From the NCBI GenBank assembly GCA_023433185.1, contig JAEZEN010000632.1:1-9493 (forward strand): a DNA stretch of 9,493 nt, given 5' to 3'. Origin of the DNA: Pseudomonadota bacterium (GTDB lineage Bacteria > Pseudomonadota > Alphaproteobacteria > Rhizobiales > Kaistiaceae). Positions within the stretch are counted from its first letter, which is position 1, and every line of letters begins with the position of its first letter. Below are positions 6,010 to 9,493 of this stretch, piece after piece. A program made the translations under genes and the position numbers. Under the pieces are notes generated by a model, which saw only the letters and a program-made list of their open reading frames with translations, was not told the origin of the DNA and did not search any database.

Positions 6010-9000
6010 TCATCCGCTCGCCGGGCGGACACGGCCGGGCGCCGTCGCGGAGGCCTCGTCGGCCCCGGCGGCAGCCATGAGATCCCGAAGCCTCGCATCG
6101 GGCGCCGACGCGACCCGCCGTGCAAACCCGCGGAGCAACGCGGCCAAGTCGTCGAGCAGTTCCGGCCGGTAGATGCGCGGGTTCATCGAGACCCGCGTAT
6201 CGTCCTCATCGGCGAGCGGGTTGAACCGGACGAGGATGATCCCGGAGCCGACCGGCATGGCCGCCACACGCTCGGGAAGCGCCTCAAGACCCGAAAAGCT
6301 CATCGGGGGCGCAGGCGTCGGCACGTGAATCCAAACCGCCGTCGCCGGGACGGCGATCCCCTGCGCGGCCAGGGCCTTGGTGACGTCGGCGAGCGGCATG
6401 TCCGCGTAGTCGTGAGCTTCGGTCACCGCCGCGCGCACCTGCCGGACGTGCTCGCGGAACGACGCATCGGGATTGCAGCGGATTACGATCGGCAGGTAGT
6501 TCGCGAGGGGGCCGAACAGCGGCTCCACCGCGGCATTGCTCCGGTTGGTGAAGACGGCGCCGATCATCACGGCCGGATTGCCGACCATCCGCGAGACGAC
6601 CGGCGCGAGGCAGGCGAGGCGGACGATGTAGAAGGTCGCCGCCTCGTCGCGCGCGAATGCTTCCAGCGCCGCCGACGTGGCGGCATCGGTCCCCCAGGCG
6701 TGGGTGAACCGCCCCCCCGCGGGGGCGAGCGGCGTCTTCCTGAGGTAGGCCTTGAGGAAGCGCATGTCGGGCGGCGGCGGGCCGTCGAGGATCTTCCGGC
6801 CAAGCCAGGCGACCGCCTCCGCGAAGCGGGGCCCGTCGCGACGCCAGACGCGGCGCTGCCAGATCGAGAAGTCCGCATATTGCGCGGGCATGTCGGGAAG
6901 GATTGCTTCCCGTCCCTCGCGATGCGCCGCGTAGAACTCCGCCAGGTCCCGCATGAAGATGTTCCAGGACGGCGCATCGGTGAGGATGTGATGGCTCGTC
7001 CTCACGAGGACATGCTGGTCGTCGGCCATGCGATAGAGGGCGAACGAAAGCGGCGGTCGCTCCGTCAGGTCGAGGACGCGGCCGGCCTCCTGCCCCGCGA
7101 TGCGCCGCAGCTCGGCCTCCGGGTCGGCATGGACGCTGAGGTCGATCAGGGGCATGTCGACGGGCGCCGCCGGCTCCACCACCTGCGTCGGCTGGTCCGC
7201 AACCGGGACGTAGCGCGTGCGCAGGATCTCATGCCGCGCGACGACCGCATCGAGTGCGGCCCGGAATGCGTCGATGTCCATGCGTCCCCGGAAGCGCGTC
7301 GCGCCGACCCGGGTATAGTGCTGCGAATGCGCCGGCGTGCGCGACACCCACCAATAGGGTTCCTGCAGGAGCGACAGGGGAATCGCGCCGTCGCGCGGCT
7401 CCGGCCCGATGGGATCGGTGGCCGTGGCGTGCCAGTCGCCCCGCTCGATCGCCCCGGCCAAGTCCCTGAGCAGCGGACGCTCGACATAGGCCTGGAACGG
7501 CACCCGCAGGCGAAGCGCAGCATCGATCCGCGTCGAGATGACGGCGGCGATCAGCGAATCCCCCCCGAGATCGAAGAAGTCGTCGTCGCGGCCGATGCCG
7601 TCGAGATCGAACGCCTCTTCCCAGAACCCGGCGAGCAGGCGCTCGGTCTCGGTTGCCGGCGGCGCTGCGTCCGTGGCGCGTCGTGGCGGAAGCATGTCGC
7701 GCAGGCGGGCGCGGTCGATCTTGCCGTTCGCGGTCCGGGGCAGCGCCGGCACGGCGGCAAGGAGCGACGGGACCATGTGCCTCGGCATGAAGCCGCGGGC
7801 CACCGCGCGAAGCCGGCTCGGACTCGGCGGAACCCCGCCCCGCGGCACCACGTAGCCGGCGAGCTGCATCTCACCCCCGACCCCCGGAATCACGACCGCG
7901 GCCGCATCATCGACACCGGGCAGCACTCCCAGCATGCGCTCGACCTCGGCGATGTCGACGCGCTGGCCGCGGATCTTGTGCGTGGCATCGCGCCGCCCGG
8001 CATGGAAGATGTTGCCCTCGGCATCGATGCGTCCGAGATCCTCGCTTCGGAACATGCGGGTGCCGTCCGGTCGCGGCAGGTAGTGCCGGGCCGTAAGTTC
8101 CGGATCGCGCCAGTAGCTGTCGAACAGGACGTCGGAGCCGATGGCGATCACGCCGGTCTCGCCCTGCGGCAGTTCGGAGCCGTCCGGGCCCAGAATCCGG
8201 ATGTCGAGGCCGGGGAACGCCCGGCCGATCGGAAGTTGTCCGGTGCCGGGGGGCGTATCGCGGTCGAGGATCGCGCAGGCGATGTTGCCGACCTCTGACG
8301 CGCCCATGGTGCTCATCAGCCGGCCCTTCGGGAAATGCCGCCGGAAAGCGCGGAAATCGTCCCAGGTCGCAGCGTCGGAGCTGACCTTGACCATGCGGAT
8401 GCCGGGGAACGTCGTGCCCGGCCCCACGGTCTTCAGGAAGCGGCGGAACAGGGAGGCCGCCGAGATGAAGATCGTGATGCGCTGCGCGTTGAGCCAGGCC
8501 TCGAGGCCCGTCACCCCGTAGTCGACGGTGGGGAACTGGAGGAGGGTGGCGCCGGCGAAGAGCGTGCTCCAGGTCGTGTTCGTCGCCTGTCCGCCCCACA
8601 GCGAGGCGACGAGGACGACGCGGTCCAGGGGCGAGAGCGCCATCAGTTCGACGAGCCCGAGCGCAGCACGCACGATGTGGGCATGCGGCTGGAGCACCGC
8701 CTTCGGCTTGCCGGTCGAGCCGGAGGTGTAGACGAGATAGGCGCCGTCGGTGGGCGCGATCGGCACCGACGGACTGGTCTCTGGCGCGTCGCCCAAGGGC
8801 AGGTCGACTCGGATCACCCGGGCCCGGTCCCCCGCGAGCCGGGTCGCGAGCTCGACATGGGGCGCTGCGGTGACGATCGCCTCGGGCTCGCTGTCGGCGA
8901 CGAGCTCCTCCAGCCGGGGCAGCGGATCGCGATGGTTGAGGACGTGGTTGATCCGCCCTGCCTTGAGGGCCGCCAGCAGGGCGACGAAGACGAGAGTGCT

Positions 9001-9240
9001 GTCGGGCATGAGATGGGCGACGCGGTCGCCCTTCACGCCGGACTCGAGCAAGCGGTGCGCCAGCCGATTGGCGGCGGTGTCGAGCGCCGCGTAGCCGAGG
9101 CTCTCCCCGCCCAGGACGATGGCCGGCTTGTCCGGCGCCAGCCCTGCCGCCTGTTCGACGATGGCGCCGACCGGCGCCGTGGCCGGCAGAGCCGGCGGGC
9201 TGGCGCCCGCCTGCGCGCAATCGTCGTGTGCCGCCGTCAC
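6010..9240 (-). CDS. Single-module nonribosomal peptide synthetase, A-PCP-C, without a release domain
   Basis: The 1076-residue enzyme should activate an acid as its adenylate, load it on its carrier domain and join it to an acceptor. The adenylation domain (about 25-515) has YTSGSTGKPK at 171-180 (A3), MGASEVGN at 312-319 (A5), FRSEDLGRID at 397-406 (A7), GRRDATHKIRGQRVDIAEVE at 415-434 (A8) and the catalytic lysine Lys507 in NGKIDR (A10). The carrier domain (about 530-600) has DFFDLGGDSL with phosphopantetheine Ser562. The condensation domain (about 615-1050) has SLLQEPYWW, SHHILTDA at 749-756 (His750, His751, Asp755) and QYADFSIWQ at 787-795. It also has VFTNRSN ... FGPLANYLPIVI at about 896-920. 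No epimerase, methyltransferase or thioesterase domain is present. The GTG start follows GGGAGGAA and overlaps the upstream gene's stop by 4 nt (GTGA), so it is translationally coupled. A longer frame upstream overlaps that gene and is rejected. The product is unknown. Confidence 0.92.
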   Translation of the reverse strand: MTAAHDDCAQAGASPPALPATAPVGAIVEQAAGLAPDKPAIVLGGESLGYAALDTAANRLAHRLLESGVKGDRVAHLMPDSTLVFVALLAALKAGRINHVLNHRDPLPRLEELVADSEPEAIVTAAPHVELATRLAGDRARVIRVDLPLGDAPETSPSVPIAPTDGAYLVYTSGSTGKPKAVLQPHAHIVRAALGLVELMALSPLDRVVLVASLWGGQATNTTWSTLFAGATLLQFPTVDYGVTGLEAWLNAQRITIFISAASLFRRFLKTVGPGTTFPGIRMVKVSSDAATWDDFRAFRRHFPKGRLMSTMGASEVGNIACAILDRDTPPGTGQLPIGRAFPGLDIRILGPDGSELPQGETGVIAIGSDVLFDSYWRDPELTARHYLPRPDGTRMFRSEDLGRIDAEGNIFHAGRRDATHKIRGQRVDIAEVERMLGVLPGVDDAAAVVIPGVGGEMQLAGYVVPRGGVPPSPSRLRAVARGFMPRHMVPSLLAAVPALPRTANGKIDRARLRDMLPPRRATDAAPPATETERLLAGFWEEAFDLDGIGRDDDFFDLGGDSLIAAVISTRIDAALRLRVPFQAYVERPLLRDLAGAIERGDWHATATDPIGPEPRDGAIPLSLLQEPYWWVSRTPAHSQHYTRVGATRFRGRMDIDAFRAALDAVVARHEILRTRYVPVADQPTQVVEPAAPVDMPLIDLSVHADPEAELRRIAGQEAGRVLDLTERPPLSFALYRMADDQHVLVRTSHHILTDAPSWNIFMRDLAEFYAAHREGREAILPDMPAQYADFSIWQRRVWRRDGPRFAEAVAWLGRKILDGPPPPDMRFLKAYLRKTPLAPAGGRFTHAWGTDAATSAALEAFARDEAATFYIVRLACLAPVVSRMVGNPAVMIGAVFTNRSNAAVEPLFGPLANYLPIVIRCNPDASFREHVRQVRAAVTEAHDYADMPLADVTKALAAQGIAVPATAVWIHVPTPAPPMSFSGLEALPERVAAMPVGSGIILVRFNPLADEDDTRVSMNPRIYRPELLDDLAALLRGFARRVASAPDARLRDLMAAAGADEASATAPGRVRPASG

Positions 9241-9493
9241 AACATTCCTCCCAGGGCCTGGCGAAGCGCCGGCAGGGTATCGCCGAGCACGCTCCTCGGC
9301 CAGACGATGCCCAGACCCTGGCCGAAGATCAGCCACAGGCCGAGGGCCAGCCCGCCGCCAACCGCAAACGCCGTGCGCCACCGTTCCCTGCCCTCGATGC
9401 GGACGAAGGCGAGCGCATAGAGGAAGATCGCCGGCAGGAGGCCGACGAGCCAGGCCGCGGCCACGGTCCCCGCAAGCCAGGCGAAGTAGAGCG
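9237..9493 (-). CDS. TctB-like small membrane subunit of a TTT transporter (C-terminal part, runs off the window)
   Basis: The visible 84 residues hold two hydrophobic regions. One is long, running from LYFAWLAGTVAAAWL through LLPAIFLYALAF. After the charged loop RIEGRERWR comes a second, AFAVGGGLALGLWLIFG. The protein ends GIVWPRSVLGDTLPALRQ plus a short tail. The layout matches the C-terminal half of TctB, the small four-segment subunit that works with the large permease TctA and a Bug-type receptor: a charged loop, a last helix, then a short Pro-containing tail. The frame is open to the window edge, and the start lies outside. Its stop codon overlaps the synthetase GTG. Assignment rests on topology and the nearby Bug gene. 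Another small membrane protein is possible. Confidence 0.58.
   Translation of the reverse strand, partial: LYFAWLAGTVAAAWLVGLLPAIFLYALAFVRIEGRERWRTAFAVGGGLALGLWLIFGQGLGIVWPRSVLGDTLPALRQALGGML

Noticed and set aside
4155..6080. Plus-strand open frame of 641 codons over the tRNA-YbjN-Bug region
   Set aside because: It is antisense to the YbjN-like gene and out of frame with the Bug gene, whose signal peptide and domain are clear. It shows no protein-like character.
6325..8298. Plus-strand open frames antisense to the synthetase, the largest 657 codons
   Set aside because: These mirror the codon bias of the synthetase gene. They are His/Arg/Asp-rich with no recognisable domain.
9241..9381. 47-codon upstream extension of the synthetase frame
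   Set aside because: It lies within the upstream membrane-protein gene in another frame. The GTG at 9240 has a good ribosome binding site and a GTGA overlap.

Overview
The window reads as chromosomal DNA of a GC-rich alphaproteobacterium. GC-rich codon use runs throughout, SecE is short with a single membrane segment, a CTTGAG-N17-CTATCT promoter precedes secE, and a DUF2189 membrane protein and Bug-type binding proteins are present. The order tRNA-Trp / secE / nusG / rplK is a recognisable, though interrupted, form of the usual translation-transcription locus. No mobile element, CRISPR array or rRNA gene is visible.

Left part (1-1195, minus strand): the 5' end of rplK (L11), then nusG and secE. 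Transcription runs right to left as secE-nusG-rplK. secE and nusG are separated by 4 nt, and the nusG ribosome binding site overlaps the secE stop codon. A 159-nt leader before rplK can fold into a structure that may be the L1 autoregulatory site. secE has its own sigma-70-like promoter, with a perfect hairpin at the expected transcription start.

Middle-left (1196-4114): where tRNA-Trp would usually sit directly upstream of secE, about 2.96 kb intervenes. It carries a DUF2189 membrane protein and a nicotinamidase (pncA), both minus strand, and an orphan SAM-dependent methyltransferase on the plus strand. tRNA-Trp(CCA) follows on the minus strand.

Middle-right (4194-5955): a small secreted YbjN-like protein (minus strand) is split by an apparent one-base deletion just after its signal-peptide start. 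About 280 nt of poorly coding DNA follows. Then comes a complete plus-strand periplasmic binding protein of the Bug / tripartite tricarboxylate transporter (TTT) family.

Right part (6010-9493, minus strand): a single-module nonribosomal peptide synthetase of 1076 residues, ordered adenylation - carrier - condensation, with no thioesterase. Its GTG start overlaps the stop codon of an upstream membrane-protein gene that looks like the C-terminal part of TctB. The Bug gene converges on the synthetase gene. The right half is therefore an unusual pairing of a TTT-type carboxylate uptake system with a minimal A-PCP-C synthetase whose adenylation domain lacks the usual amino-group-binding Asp. This is the most interesting part of the window. 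Its product and substrate cannot be read from the sequence.
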